DNA of 64,000 bases from Tepidanaerobacter acetatoxydans Re1. Lineage in GTDB: Bacteria; Bacillota; Thermosediminibacteria; Thermosediminibacterales; Tepidanaerobacteraceae. The DNA lies in NCBI RefSeq assembly GCF_000328765.2, contig NC_019954.2, positions 1,058,501 through 1,122,500 of the forward strand. Reading direction: 5' to 3'. A program made the translations under genes and the position numbers. Positions 9,443-18,109 of the stretch are shown here, one piece after another. Within the stretch, counting starts at the first letter, position 1. Every line of letters begins with the position of its first letter. Under the pieces are notes generated by a model that saw only the letters and a list, made by a program, of their open reading frames with translations, was not told where the DNA came from and did not search any database.

Positions 9443-10528
9443 ATGCAGGGAAAACCGATACACGGAGGAAATGTATATAAGGCAGCGAAGGAACTTAATA
9501 TACCTTATGAGCAGATACTGGACTTTAGCGCCAATATCAACCCGTTGGGGTTTGCACCAATAGTGGAAGAAATTATTATGGAGCATATAAAGGATATCAT
9601 ATATTATCCGGATGTAGAGCAAAATGAATTAAAGGAAGCAGCAGCGAGCTACTATAATACCAGCCCCAAAAATCTGATGCCCGGCAATGGCTCCGTGGAA
9701 CTTATAAATATAATTCTTGAAGCCTTAAGACCATCTAAAACAATAATTCCTTCACCTACCTTTTCAGAATATGCCCTATCGTGTGAAAGCAGAAATATTG
9801 AAACGGTATTTGTAAATATGAGAACAAATGACTTCAGGTTTGACCTAGAATTATTTGATAATATAAAAGGCAAGATAACCCAAAATTCCTTGTTTATTAT
9901 ATGCAATCCTAATAATCCCACAGGCAAACTCGTTCGAAAAGAAGATTTAGCGATAATACTGAGGGAATTACAAAATAAAAAATCTTACCTTATGCTTGAT
10001 GAGGCTTTTATGGATTTTGTCGATAAAGATGAGAGTATGGTAAGTTATATTGAAGAACATGATAACTTAATTATCCTAAAATCTGTCACTAAGTTCTTTG
10101 CATTGGCCGGTCTGCGTTTAGGTTTTGTATTAGCAAATCAAAAACTTATAAAAAGATTTTATGATTTAAAAGATCCATGGAATATTAATACTTTTGCAGG
10201 ATTTGTGGGAAGCAAAGTAATGAGCGATAAACCATACATAGATAGGACCCGCCAATATATTTTGCTAGAAAAAAGAAGGCTTTGGGGAAATTTAAAAGAC
10301 ATACCAGGCCTTGAACCATTATTTCCTGAAGCAAACTTTGTTTTTGTTAAAATAACCAAAGATGAAAAAATATCCACATTAGCTGAAAAACTTAAGAAAA
10401 AAGGGATTTTAATACGTGACTGCTCAAATTACATGTTTCTAGATGACAGTTTTTTCAGGGTGGCGGTAAAAAGCCGAGAAGATAACGATGTTCTTATTTC
10501 AGCATTGAAAGAAATAATGAATCCGTAA
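9443..10528 (+). CDS. cobD: Threonine-phosphate decarboxylase
   Basis: The PLP enzyme has 361 residues in aminotransferase fold type I. It begins with HGGNVYKAAKELNIPYEQ and has LDFSANINPLGF, typical of CobD rather than HisC. CNPNNPTG and the PLP lysine in LKSVTKFFALAGLRLG are present. It converts threonine phosphate to aminopropanol phosphate. ATG 9443 has TAGGAGAG upstream; a longer frame starts inside pduX but has no ribosome site. It sits between pduX and cbiB, which use its substrate and product. Confidence 0.92.
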   Translation: MQGKPIHGGNVYKAAKELNIPYEQILDFSANINPLGFAPIVEEIIMEHIKDIIYYPDVEQNELKEAAASYYNTSPKNLMPGNGSVELINIILEALRPSKTIIPSPTFSEYALSCESRNIETVFVNMRTNDFRFDLELFDNIKGKITQNSLFIICNPNNPTGKLVRKEDLAIILRELQNKKSYLMLDEAFMDFVDKDESMVSYIEEHDNLIILKSVTKFFALAGLRLGFVLANQKLIKRFYDLKDPWNINTFAGFVGSKVMSDKPYIDRTRQYILLEKRRLWGNLKDIPGLEPLFPEANFVFVKITKDEKISTLAEKLKKKGILIRDCSNYMFLDDSFFRVAVKSREDNDVLISALKEIMNP

Positions 10529-10545
10529 ATTAAGAAGGGTAATTC

Positions 10546-11496
10546 ATGAGTATGAGTATAATTATTTTATTAGCATTTTTATTGGATATGATTCTTGGTG
10601 ATCCGGTAAGGCCGACACATCCGGTAGTAATAATAGGAAAACTAATAGATAGTTTTGAAAAAAACCTTAGAAAATTGTTTAAGACTTCAAGAGGTCTGAA
10701 AACTGCAGGAGTAATCCTCTGGTTTGCTACTGTTTTGTTGGTATATATAGCAACTTACTGTATAATTAAAACAACCTACAAATTTAATCCATGGTTTGGG
10801 TATGTGACTAACATATGGCTTATATATACCACTTTATCCGTTCGCAACTTAGCAGACGAGGCTATGGGCATATACCATGAAATAAGGAAAAGCAATATAG
10901 GCAGTGCCCGTAAACGTCTTTCATTCATAGTTGGCAGAGATACAGCCGATATGCCTGTAAATGAAATATGTCGTGCAACCATTGAGACAGTGGCAGAAAA
11001 TACAATAGATGGGATTATATCTCCATTGCTATATGCATTTATTGGAGGAGCACCTTTGGCTATGGCTTATAAAGCTGTAAACACGCTAGATTCCATGGTT
11101 GGATATAAGAATGAAAAATATGAATTCTTAGGATGGTTTTCGGCCCATATGGATGATTTAGCAAACTTTATCCCCGCCAGAATAGGTGGTATTTTAATGC
11201 TGATGGCCGCAACTGTGATAAGGCTCGATATTAAGAGGGGAATAAAAACTGTTCTTGCAGATGCAAAAAAACATAAAAGTCCTAACAGCGGTATTCCTGA
11301 AGCCATAACTGCAGGAGTGCTCGGAATTCGTCTCGGTGGATGGAATTCCTATGGCGGTGAGATGAGTTTTAGGGAATACATGGGTGAAAAACTAAGAGAA
11401 ATTGAGGCTGAAGATATAAAAACCACAGTGAAGTTAAGTTTTATTACGGCAATTATTGCATTGATTATAGGGGAAATAATACTTGATATTATTTAA
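10546..11496 (+). CDS. cbiB: Adenosylcobinamide-phosphate synthase
   Basis: The 316-residue membrane protein has the CbiB/CobD(Pseudomonas) start LDMILGDPVRPTHPVVIIG, plus GRDTADMPVNEICRATIETV, AENTIDGIISPLLYAFIGG and the C-terminal GIRLGGWNSYGG. It joins aminopropanol phosphate to adenosylcobyric acid. It follows cobD by 17 bp. After it comes a 388-bp gap containing a palindromic repeat before cobS. Confidence 0.93.
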   Translation: MSMSIIILLAFLLDMILGDPVRPTHPVVIIGKLIDSFEKNLRKLFKTSRGLKTAGVILWFATVLLVYIATYCIIKTTYKFNPWFGYVTNIWLIYTTLSVRNLADEAMGIYHEIRKSNIGSARKRLSFIVGRDTADMPVNEICRATIETVAENTIDGIISPLLYAFIGGAPLAMAYKAVNTLDSMVGYKNEKYEFLGWFSAHMDDLANFIPARIGGILMLMAATVIRLDIKRGIKTVLADAKKHKSPNSGIPEAITAGVLGIRLGGWNSYGGEMSFREYMGEKLREIEAEDIKTTVKLSFITAIIALIIGEIILDII

Positions 11497-11648
11497 CAGT
11501 TCTGAGATTAATTTATGCATATGCAAGACATTTATTATTCTGTGTGCGAGGCATTTTGACTGCTCCCTACTTACAGGTGCACACTTATGGCAGGGTGTAT
11601 AAAACTGCTACCCACACCACAATAAACGAAAGTATTTTTCGCCATTTC

Positions 11649-11709
11649 GAGGGAGCAAAGCGACAGAAGAATCTTAACAAGATTCTTCAGACAAAGTCCT
11701 CAGGATGAC
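11649..11709. repeat. Palindromic intergenic repeat-like element
   Basis: The 388-bp gap between cbiB and cobS holds no convincing gene. It contains a perfect 10-bp stem, GAAGAATCTT at 11666-11675 and AAGATTCTTC at 11679-11688 with a 3-nt loop, flanked by an outer GAGG/CCTC pairing and purine-rich arms (GAGGGAGCAAAGCGAC, CAGGATGACA). The composition resembles dispersed palindromic repeats common in clostridial genomes. Copy number cannot be judged from one window. Confidence 0.45.
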
Positions 11710-11884
11710 AATAAAACAGAGCTTTCATAAAAATGACAAGAACCCAAAAAAATGCATTTTCACACAGTCTGGCGGATACTCGGCATGGTGCAGAATTATT
11801 CGTAAATACCATATAAATGCTATCTGATATTAGGAATAAAGAGGAAGAAGTCAAATTATTTGAAAGGAGAGCCGTTTTATAATT

Positions 11885-12622
11885 ATGGGATTTTATGTAG
11901 CAATTTTGTTTTTAACACGTATACCCTTTCCGCAGATAGAACTGGATGAAGGCAAGATTGCATCATCCTTACCATTTTTTCCATGTGCAGGTGCGGTTAT
12001 CGGAGGAATTTTAAGTTTGATATACATATTAGGGCAAAAGGTATTACCACATGAAGTTGCAGCAGGGCTTACAGTGATTATAAGTATTATTATAACCGGC
12101 GGTATGCACTTAGACGGATTCGCCGATACGATGGATGCTCTTTTTTGCTATGGTGACCGCGAAAAGAAGCTTGCTGTCATGAAAGATAGTCGTATTGGAG
12201 CTTATGGAGTTATAGGTATTGTTTCGGTAATACTGCTAAAATATGTCCTTGTCGCTTCTTTACCCAAGGTTTATGTGATACAATCGCTAATCGGTTTTCC
12301 AGTTTTAAGCAGATGGATGATGACTTTTTCTATTGTTTTTTATCCCTATATACGTGAAAAAGGTTTGGGAAAAGCATTTACAAGCCAAAAAATTTCGGCA
12401 TTCATAATAGCAAGCATTGCAACAATAATCATTATGTACATAATGCTGGGCTTGAAGAGTCTGATTGTGATTATAGGAGTCTTTATGGCGGGCTTGCTTT
12501 TTATTTTATATCTTACAAGGCATTTTGGAGGTATGACCGGAGATACATATGGTGCGACAAATGAGTTTTGTGAGATAATAGCTTTACTAATGTTTATCAT
12601 ACTATCTTATGGAACTAGGTGA
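11885..12622 (+). CDS. cobS: Adenosylcobinamide-GDP ribazoletransferase (cobalamin synthase)
   Basis: The 245-residue polytopic membrane enzyme has the CobS motifs FLTRIPFP, GGMHLDGFADTMDALFCYGDREKKLAVMKDSRIGAYG (residues about 75-110, including the acidic HLDGFADT metal site) and GGMTGDTYGATNEFCE near the C-terminus. It joins AdoCbi-GDP to alpha-ribazole or its phosphate. GGAGAG lies about 14 bp upstream of ATG 11885, which is rather far. The gene is followed closely by cobC. Confidence 0.93.
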   Translation: MGFYVAILFLTRIPFPQIELDEGKIASSLPFFPCAGAVIGGILSLIYILGQKVLPHEVAAGLTVIISIIITGGMHLDGFADTMDALFCYGDREKKLAVMKDSRIGAYGVIGIVSVILLKYVLVASLPKVYVIQSLIGFPVLSRWMMTFSIVFYPYIREKGLGKAFTSQKISAFIIASIATIIIMYIMLGLKSLIVIIGVFMAGLLFILYLTRHFGGMTGDTYGATNEFCEIIALLMFIILSYGTR

Positions 12623-12626
12623 TATT

Positions 12627-13262
12627 TTGGCGAGATTTTTTCTGGTAAGACATGGTGAAACCATTTGGAATAAGCAGCGCAAATATCAAGGACAATCTGA
12701 TATTCCGCTGACTGATGAAGGTAAGATTCAAGCCGAGTTACTTTCAAAAAGACTTAAGCATGAGAAGTTGGATGTGGCATATGCCAGCGACCTAGGCAGA
12801 ACAATGGAAACCGCTAAAATCATAGCAGAGCAGCACAATATTGAAGTGATACCGACCGAACTGATGCGAGAACTGAGCTTTGGAATTTGGGAAGGTCTCA
12901 CATATGAGGATATATTGCAGAAATGGCCGCATGAATATCGAAGCTGGATTGGTAATCCCTATTATGAGAAACCCCCGGAGGGAGAAACATTATCACAGCT
13001 ATGTGAAAGGGTTTCAAGGTTTCTAATGAAAGCGGCTAATGTGCATCCTGATGGCCGTATACTTGTAGTAAGCCACGCAGGTCCAATCAGAGCAGTACTT
13101 TCAGTTCTATTGAATCTCAAGCAGAGTTTTTTCTGGAAATTTAAAATAAGCAATACCTCGCTTACCGTCATCGAGTATGACGGTCTAAAAGAGCTTTCGG
13201 ACAGCGATGCCTTTATCGTTACTGTAAATGACACATACCACTTGGATAATAAAAGAAATTAA
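12627..13262 (+). CDS. cobC: Alpha-ribazole phosphatase (histidine phosphatase family)
   Basis: The product is a histidine phosphatase of about 211 residues with the catalytic RHGETIWN near the N-terminus, ASDLGRTMETAKI, the acid region ELSFGIWEGLTYEDI and the second histidine in VVSHAGPIRAV. Context at the end of a cobalamin operon points to CobC rather than phosphoglycerate mutase. TTG 12627 is preferred because AGGTGAT precedes it; an in-frame ATG at 12609 overlaps cobS but has no ribosome site. Confidence 0.85.
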   Translation: MARFFLVRHGETIWNKQRKYQGQSDIPLTDEGKIQAELLSKRLKHEKLDVAYASDLGRTMETAKIIAEQHNIEVIPTELMRELSFGIWEGLTYEDILQKWPHEYRSWIGNPYYEKPPEGETLSQLCERVSRFLMKAANVHPDGRILVVSHAGPIRAVLSVLLNLKQSFFWKFKISNTSLTVIEYDGLKELSDSDAFIVTVNDTYHLDNKRN

Positions 13263-13292
13263 GGGGGTTGTCGTAAGACCTATATATAAATA

Positions 13293-13342
13293 AAAGCCAT
13301 GCATATAAGATAGTTTTTCGCTATATTAATTGCATGGCTTTA
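13293..13342. terminator. Bidirectional terminator between cobC and the NfuA-like gene
   Basis: AAAGCCATGCA near 13293-13303 pairs with TGCATGGCTTT near 13331-13341. A-rich and T-rich flanks on both sides fit termination of both convergent genes. Confidence 0.7.
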
Positions 13343-13450
13343 GGTTTTATTCGGGCTTTTATGCATTATGCAATGGCCACTTTAATTTTCCCTGTTTAAT
13401 GCGAGTAAATTGCAAAAGGTTTATCAGCATTGCTAACAAATCAATAAAAC

Positions 13451-13684
13451 TTAAACCTGCTGCACTTCTTTGACTTCCGGTATTTCTTCTTTTAATGCCT
13501 CTTCAATACCGTTTTTCAAGGTCATGGTTGCAAACGGGCATCCGCCGCATGCACCGGTAAGCCTTACTTTAACTATACCGGCAACTTCATCTACATCGAC
13601 CAATTCTACATCTCCGCCATCAGCCTGCAAGGACGGACGAATTTTATTTAAAACAACTTCTACCTTTTCTTTCAAAAGATACAA
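13451..13684 (-). CDS. NifU C-terminal-like Fe-S scaffold protein
   Basis: The 77-residue protein consists of a single NifU C-terminal (Nfu) domain. It starts with [20 protein letters not shown]-like [18 protein letters not shown] and has the cluster-binding [19 protein letters not shown]. Such small Nfu proteins bind a labile Fe-S cluster at a dimer interface and pass it to apoproteins. It is convergent with cobC. No other Fe-S assembly genes are nearby. Confidence 0.9.
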   Translation of the reverse strand: MYLLKEKVEVVLNKIRPSLQADGGDVELVDVDEVAGIVKVRLTGACGGCPFATMTLKNGIEEALKEEIPEVKEVQQV

Positions 13685-13916
13685 CTCCCTTCAACTTCAT
13701 CTTATTTAAAATCATTCCCATTATATCAGATAATATTTTAGTATTCAATGAAAAAATACAACTTCTAATTTGTTTTATCAATATCACATGTTTTTTGTGA
13801 TTGCAGAGAATAAACACAATATATTCCTTTAGCATGATAAAAGGCCTTTTCACTGTGAGTTGATAAATGATATAATTAATTATAAAAGTTTTGGCATATG
13901 TTTATGGAGGATTATC

Positions 13917-14561
13917 ATGAAGGCAGTTATTTTTGGTGGTGGAGATATTGAAAACTATGAAAAAGTCAAGAAATATTTAAGCTGTTGTAGTATAGTTATA
14001 TGTGCCGACAGTGGTGCCCGCCATGCTTTTAACATGGGGGTTGTACCGGATTTATTGGTAGGAGATATGGACTCAATTAGTCCCGCTGATATGGAAAAAG
14101 TGCAAAAATGGGGCGTTAAAAAGCAAAACTTTCCTTCGGAAAAAGACTTTACTGATACAGAATTAGCTGTATGTGAGGCTTTAAAACTTGGCGCCGATGA
14201 AGCTTTACTCTTGGGTGGCCTTGGCAATCGGCCGGATCACAGCCTTGCCAATATATTTTTGATGGTAAGCTTTAAGCAACAGGGGCTTGAGCTGAAACTG
14301 GCAGACGGAAACTGGGAAATGTTTTTAATAGATGAACCTGTTGAAATAGAGGGAAAAGAGGGGGATATCTTATCCCTTGTTCCGATAACTCCTAAAGTAA
14401 CAGGTGTTACGACCGAGGGATTATACTATCCGCTAAAAGGCGAAACACTTCTTATGGGACCGGCACGCGGAATCAGCAATGTATTTTTGACAAGTGCCGC
14501 CAAAGTTGAAATAGAGCAGGGACTGCTGTTGGCAGTGAAGTGTACGGAAGATGAGATTTAG
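13917..14561 (+). CDS. thiN: Thiamine pyrophosphokinase
   Basis: The product has 214 residues from ATG 13917, with TATGGAGG upstream. It has the TPK catalytic region CADSGARHAFNMGVVPDLLVGDMDS, EKDFTDTELAV and GGLGNRPDHSLANI. It makes thiamine diphosphate from thiamine and ATP. It is followed 14 bp later by an acyltransferase gene, possibly in one transcript. Confidence 0.92.
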   Translation: MKAVIFGGGDIENYEKVKKYLSCCSIVICADSGARHAFNMGVVPDLLVGDMDSISPADMEKVQKWGVKKQNFPSEKDFTDTELAVCEALKLGADEALLLGGLGNRPDHSLANIFLMVSFKQQGLELKLADGNWEMFLIDEPVEIEGKEGDILSLVPITPKVTGVTTEGLYYPLKGETLLMGPARGISNVFLTSAAKVEIEQGLLLAVKCTEDEI

Positions 14562-14575
14562 AACGGAGGAGAAAT

Positions 14576-15691
14576 ATGGCTAAGTCTAGGGTAGTTGAAT
14601 TGGACTTTATGCGAGCAGCAGCTATCTTAATGGTATTAGTGCTCCATGTTACGGCGGCTTATGTGGCATACAGTCCGGTAAACAGTAATGCTTTTCATCT
14701 GGGGCTTATATTAAATCAATGGTCGCGAATTTGTCTGCCTTTATTTGTTTTTGTTTCAGGTTTTGGACTTTTCTACGGATACGGTCGGAAGAAACTTGAC
14801 TTGAAGGATTTTTACTTAAGGAGATTTAAAACTGTATTTGTTCCATATCTTGTCTGGAGTTTTGTGTACATGATTTTAAGGGATGTGTTCAATCCATCCT
14901 TTGCTTTTATCGGTTTACCCGCTAAAGAAGCACTTTTATCATATATCAATTGGACATTTAAAGAAAATATACATACACCAATATGGTTTGTATTAATGAT
15001 TGTACAATTATATTTTATATTCCCTGTTCTTTTAAGTCTGATGGCAAGAATAAGGAAGCCCCTGAAATTTATAGTGGTAAATTTTGTCCTATATTTTTCT
15101 ATAATTACATATTGCCGCTTTTTTATGACCATGAGCGGAATACATATAATCGACTGGCTTCAGAAATATTATTCCGTAAATTTTGTAGGGTGGTATTTTT
15201 ATTTTATTCTTGGCGGGGTTGCAGCTCAAAACTGGAGTATTGTAAAAGAAATACATTTGAATAAATTACTCACCGCATTATTATATGTCATAACCACATT
15301 CTTAGTCATAATAGAAGCATACCTTGGATTTATAAAATACGGACAATCACATCTTGAAGCATATACTTCTATGAGGCCCACAGTTTTGATTAATTCAATG
15401 GCAGCGATACCTGCAATATATCTTCTTGCCCAAAAATTAATGAAGCAGGATAAACTTACAACGCTTTTTAACAGCATATCGCGGTATTCATATGGTATTT
15501 TCTTTGTAAATCCGCAAATTTTAACAGTAGTAAAAAAAGTTGTCGGTAAATTTTATGGAACATATACAACACGTGTCTTTCAACTGATTTTAGTATTTGC
15601 TCTTACAACAGTATGTTCATATATCTTCTGCTATATTGTAGATAGGACGCCATTTAGAATGCTTCTATTAGGTTTAAGCAAGAAGAAATAA
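14576..15691 (+). CDS. Acyltransferase 3 family membrane protein
   Basis: The polytopic membrane protein has 371 residues and about ten hydrophobic segments. It begins with VVELDFMRAAAILMVLVLHV, the helix with the catalytic histidine of acyltransferase_3 (OafA/WecH-type), and RICLPLFVFVSGFGLFYGYG follows. These enzymes O-acylate cell-surface glycans or lipids. A clear GGAGG precedes the ATG. The substrate is unknown. Confidence 0.85.
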   Translation: MAKSRVVELDFMRAAAILMVLVLHVTAAYVAYSPVNSNAFHLGLILNQWSRICLPLFVFVSGFGLFYGYGRKKLDLKDFYLRRFKTVFVPYLVWSFVYMILRDVFNPSFAFIGLPAKEALLSYINWTFKENIHTPIWFVLMIVQLYFIFPVLLSLMARIRKPLKFIVVNFVLYFSIITYCRFFMTMSGIHIIDWLQKYYSVNFVGWYFYFILGGVAAQNWSIVKEIHLNKLLTALLYVITTFLVIIEAYLGFIKYGQSHLEAYTSMRPTVLINSMAAIPAIYLLAQKLMKQDKLTTLFNSISRYSYGIFFVNPQILTVVKKVVGKFYGTYTTRVFQLILVFALTTVCSYIFCYIVDRTPFRMLLLGLSKKK

Positions 15692-15693
15692 AT

Positions 15694-16224
15694 TTACCAT
15701 GCTCTATACCGCTTGCCTGCATTGTACGCAAGGCTGCCATTTTTATATACGAGCCAATTACCGGTGGTTAGGAATACACCTGTTTCTCGATTGCCCCAAA
15801 TTTCAGGGTAAGTGCCTCCATCAGCACCTACCACGATACTTCCGGTAACAGAAGAAAGTTTTTGAGAAAAACTTCCTAAATCACATCCAAATAATAAAAC
15901 TTGTGAATCTGGAATAAATCTAATTTCTCCTTTATAGATTCTATCGGCTAAGTCGCTTAAATAAGCGGCTCTTTTTGTATCACTAGGTCCAGGTTCGTCA
16001 TAAAACCCGCTCCAGTTAGACATGATAATACCGCGAGGATAAGAATGGCTGAAGACCTTTAGTAAATATATGGATTTCTGATACTGACATAAATCAGCCA
16101 GCATATTTAGAAACTCGTGCCCCGTACTGGGCTTAATTATTAAATGGCCTGTCATTTCTGCTCGGTAGTCAAAAGCTGCTTCGTTTCCATATCCTTGTGC
16201 CGACACAGATACGGCAATATTCAT
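15694..16224 (-). CDS. Protein of unknown function with possible His/Cys dyad
   Basis: The product has 176 residues from ATG 16224, which has GGGAGGAAC upstream. I do not recognise a named family. No signal peptide or membrane segment is obvious. There is a histidine in VFSHSYPRGIIMSNWSG (about residue 70) and a strand-end cysteine in VLLFGCDLGSFSQKL (about residue 120), followed by a Gly-rich region. That arrangement recalls the His ... Gly-Cys layout of caspase-fold (clan CD) peptidases such as C80/DUF4347, but this is inference only. Confidence 0.5.
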   Translation of the reverse strand: MNIAVSVSAQGYGNEAAFDYRAEMTGHLIIKPSTGHEFLNMLADLCQYQKSIYLLKVFSHSYPRGIIMSNWSGFYDEPGPSDTKRAAYLSDLADRIYKGEIRFIPDSQVLLFGCDLGSFSQKLSSVTGSIVVGADGGTYPEIWGNRETGVFLTTGNWLVYKNGSLAYNAGKRYRAW

Positions 16225-16300
16225 ACTTTTGTTCCTCCCTGAGAAAAACTTTAGATACATTCAGTATATTCGAGTAGGTAATTAAATGGTTCAAGGATGG

Positions 16301-16328
16301 TTAAAACTTTTTACTTGATGTAGCCGTC
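16301..16328 (+). promoter_or_regulatory. ECF-type promoter of the sigma/anti-sigma pair
   Basis: TTAAAACTTTTT begins at 16301 and CGTC is at 16325-16328, with 17 bp between AAAAC and CGTC. This fits the Bacillus ECF consensus (TGAAAC-N16/17-CGTC) recognised by SigV, SigX, SigW and SigM. It is placed 63 bp before the sigma factor start, which suggests autoregulation. Confidence 0.6.
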
Positions 16329-16390
16329 TATATAGTGTAGACCAAAATGAGATACGTATCTTGAAAAAAAGAGAGGAGAAACTCGCGCGA

Positions 16391-16897
16391 ATGAGTAAAA
16401 CCGACTTGGAAGAACAAATTGCAGAACATGTAATTGAATTTAAAGACAGGTATTACAGACTAGCTTATAGTTATGTTAGAAATTCTGATGATGCGTTAGA
16501 TATTATCCAAGAGTCTATATATAAAGCTTTTGCATCGTTAGATTCATTAAAAAACCCAAGTTACATAAAGACTTGGTTTTATAGGATTGTAGTAAACACT
16601 TCGCTGGACTTTTTGCGAAAGAGAAAGAAGGAGATTGTAGTTAGTGAAGTCTTTTTATATGCCAATGATGAAAGCGAATATGACAGTTACGAAGATTTCG
16701 ATTTAAAGGCTGCCTTAGATGATTTACCGCCGAATTACCGCAGTATAATCATTTTGCGATATTTTGAAGACTTAAAGCTTCAAGAGATTGCCAAAATTTT
16801 AAACGAAAATGTAAATACTGTAAAAACCCGCCTTTATACTGGTCTTAAAAAACTGCGCATTAAAATGAATGATGAAAATTGGGAGGTTTCAAAATGA
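16391..16897 (+). CDS. ECF RNA polymerase sigma factor, SigV-like
   Basis: The sigma-70 family protein has about 168 residues. Region 2 holds FKDRYYRLAYSYVRNSDDALDIIQESIYKAF. Region 4 holds LPPNYRSIIILRYFEDLKLQEIAKIL and NVNTVKTRLYTGLKKLRI. The ATG at 16391 has AGGAG upstream at a 12-bp spacing; an in-frame TTG at 16361 is an alternative. The RsiV-like gene overlaps its stop codon, making it a sigma/anti-sigma operon. SigV/RsiV in Bacillus responds to lysozyme. Confidence 0.88.
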   Translation: MSKTDLEEQIAEHVIEFKDRYYRLAYSYVRNSDDALDIIQESIYKAFASLDSLKNPSYIKTWFYRIVVNTSLDFLRKRKKEIVVSEVFLYANDESEYDSYEDFDLKAALDDLPPNYRSIIILRYFEDLKLQEIAKILNENVNTVKTRLYTGLKKLRIKMNDENWEVSK

Positions 16898-17802
16898 AAA
16901 ACAATAGTTTAGAGAAACTAAAAAAAGAATACATGGATATTCCCATTCCACAAGAGCTTGACTTTGTAGTTAAAAAAGCCTTAAAGGAGAGCCGTTCAAA
17001 TAGCACTACTATGGCGTCAAAAGGGAGATTGAGGAAAGCTGCTGTCGTGGCAGCGTCTACAGCAGCTTGTGTAGCTGTGCTTACAATTGGCGTTAATACG
17101 AGTCCTGCTTTTGCCAAAACCCTTTCGAAAATCCCTGTTGTCAGCAGCATTGTGAAGGTGCTTACTTTTAGAGAATATACCGTAGACGAGGATACTTTTA
17201 ATGCAAACATAAAGGTGCCTGAAATCAGTGGTTTAAAAGATGAAAAATTGCAAAGCAGTTTAAACGAGAAGTATCTTAAGGAAAATGAAAAATTATATGA
17301 GCAATTTATAGCTGATATGGAAGATATGAAGCAAAATGGCGGAGGGCATCTGGGTGTAGACAGCGGATATGTTGTAAAAACAGATACTGACAGGATTCTA
17401 TCAATAGGCCGTTATGTCGTAAACACAGTAGGATCATCATCAACAACCTTTAAATACGATACCATAGATAAGAAAAATGAAGTTTTGATAACTCTGCCGA
17501 GTTTATTCAAAGATGATAGCTATGTCGATACTATAAGCGAAAATATCAAGGAGCAAATGAAGATGCGGCATGAGGCTGATGATAATATGATTTACTGGGT
17601 TGAAGGTATTGAAGATGAAGGCCTTGTAGAGCTGTTTGAAAAAATATCAAAGGAACAAAATTTCTATATCAACAGTGATGACAAACTCGTTATTTCCTTT
17701 GACAAATATGATGTAGCCCCAGGATATATGGGAATTCAAGAATTTGTTATACCAACACAGATAATATCAGATATCTTAGTAAGCAATGAGTATATTAAAT
17801 AG
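16894..17802 (+). CDS. RsiV-like anti-sigma factor (DUF3298)
   Basis: The product has 302 residues. A short cytoplasmic N-terminus is followed by a transmembrane segment (about residues 47-67) and an extracytoplasmic region. That region ends in a DUF3298-type domain (GRYVVNTVGSSSTTFKYDTID, LPSLFKDDSYVDTISE, ISFDKYDVAPGYMG) as in RsiV. In Bacillus, RsiV binds lysozyme and is then cleaved to release SigV. The ATG overlaps the sigma factor stop as ATGA, with GGGAGG upstream. Confidence 0.85.
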   Translation: MKNNSLEKLKKEYMDIPIPQELDFVVKKALKESRSNSTTMASKGRLRKAAVVAASTAACVAVLTIGVNTSPAFAKTLSKIPVVSSIVKVLTFREYTVDEDTFNANIKVPEISGLKDEKLQSSLNEKYLKENEKLYEQFIADMEDMKQNGGGHLGVDSGYVVKTDTDRILSIGRYVVNTVGSSSTTFKYDTIDKKNEVLITLPSLFKDDSYVDTISENIKEQMKMRHEADDNMIYWVEGIEDEGLVELFEKISKEQNFYINSDDKLVISFDKYDVAPGYMGIQEFVIPTQIISDILVSNEYIK

Positions 17803-17888
17803 CCGGTATTAAGTAAAAATATAATGCGGTTACAAATAGGTTTAGGACTGTAAAAGCCTAAAATAATTTCGGCTATGCCATTTAAAAA

Positions 17889-17968
17889 AACAAGAGCTTC
17901 TCACCTGTTAAAATATTCTCGGCCAAAGAGCCTATTTTATATATAATTGTGCAAGGCTCTTGTTTTTT
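17889..17968 (+). terminator. Terminator after the RsiV-like gene
   Basis: AACAAGAGC at 17889-17897 pairs with GCTCTTGTT at 17956-17964 and is followed by a T run. The intervening 58 nt contain shorter complementary stretches. The rest of the gap 17803-18109 shows nothing further. Confidence 0.6.
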
Positions 17969-18109
17969 ATTATATTTTTTAAACAAAGAGAGCACTAAAT
18001 TATCTCAAATAAATTGTACACATTCATAATGGTTTATGTATAAGAATGTTTACCTGCTTTTTCTAGTGTGGTATTATTAATGTAATTAAGGCTGACGAGG
18101 AGTGATTTT

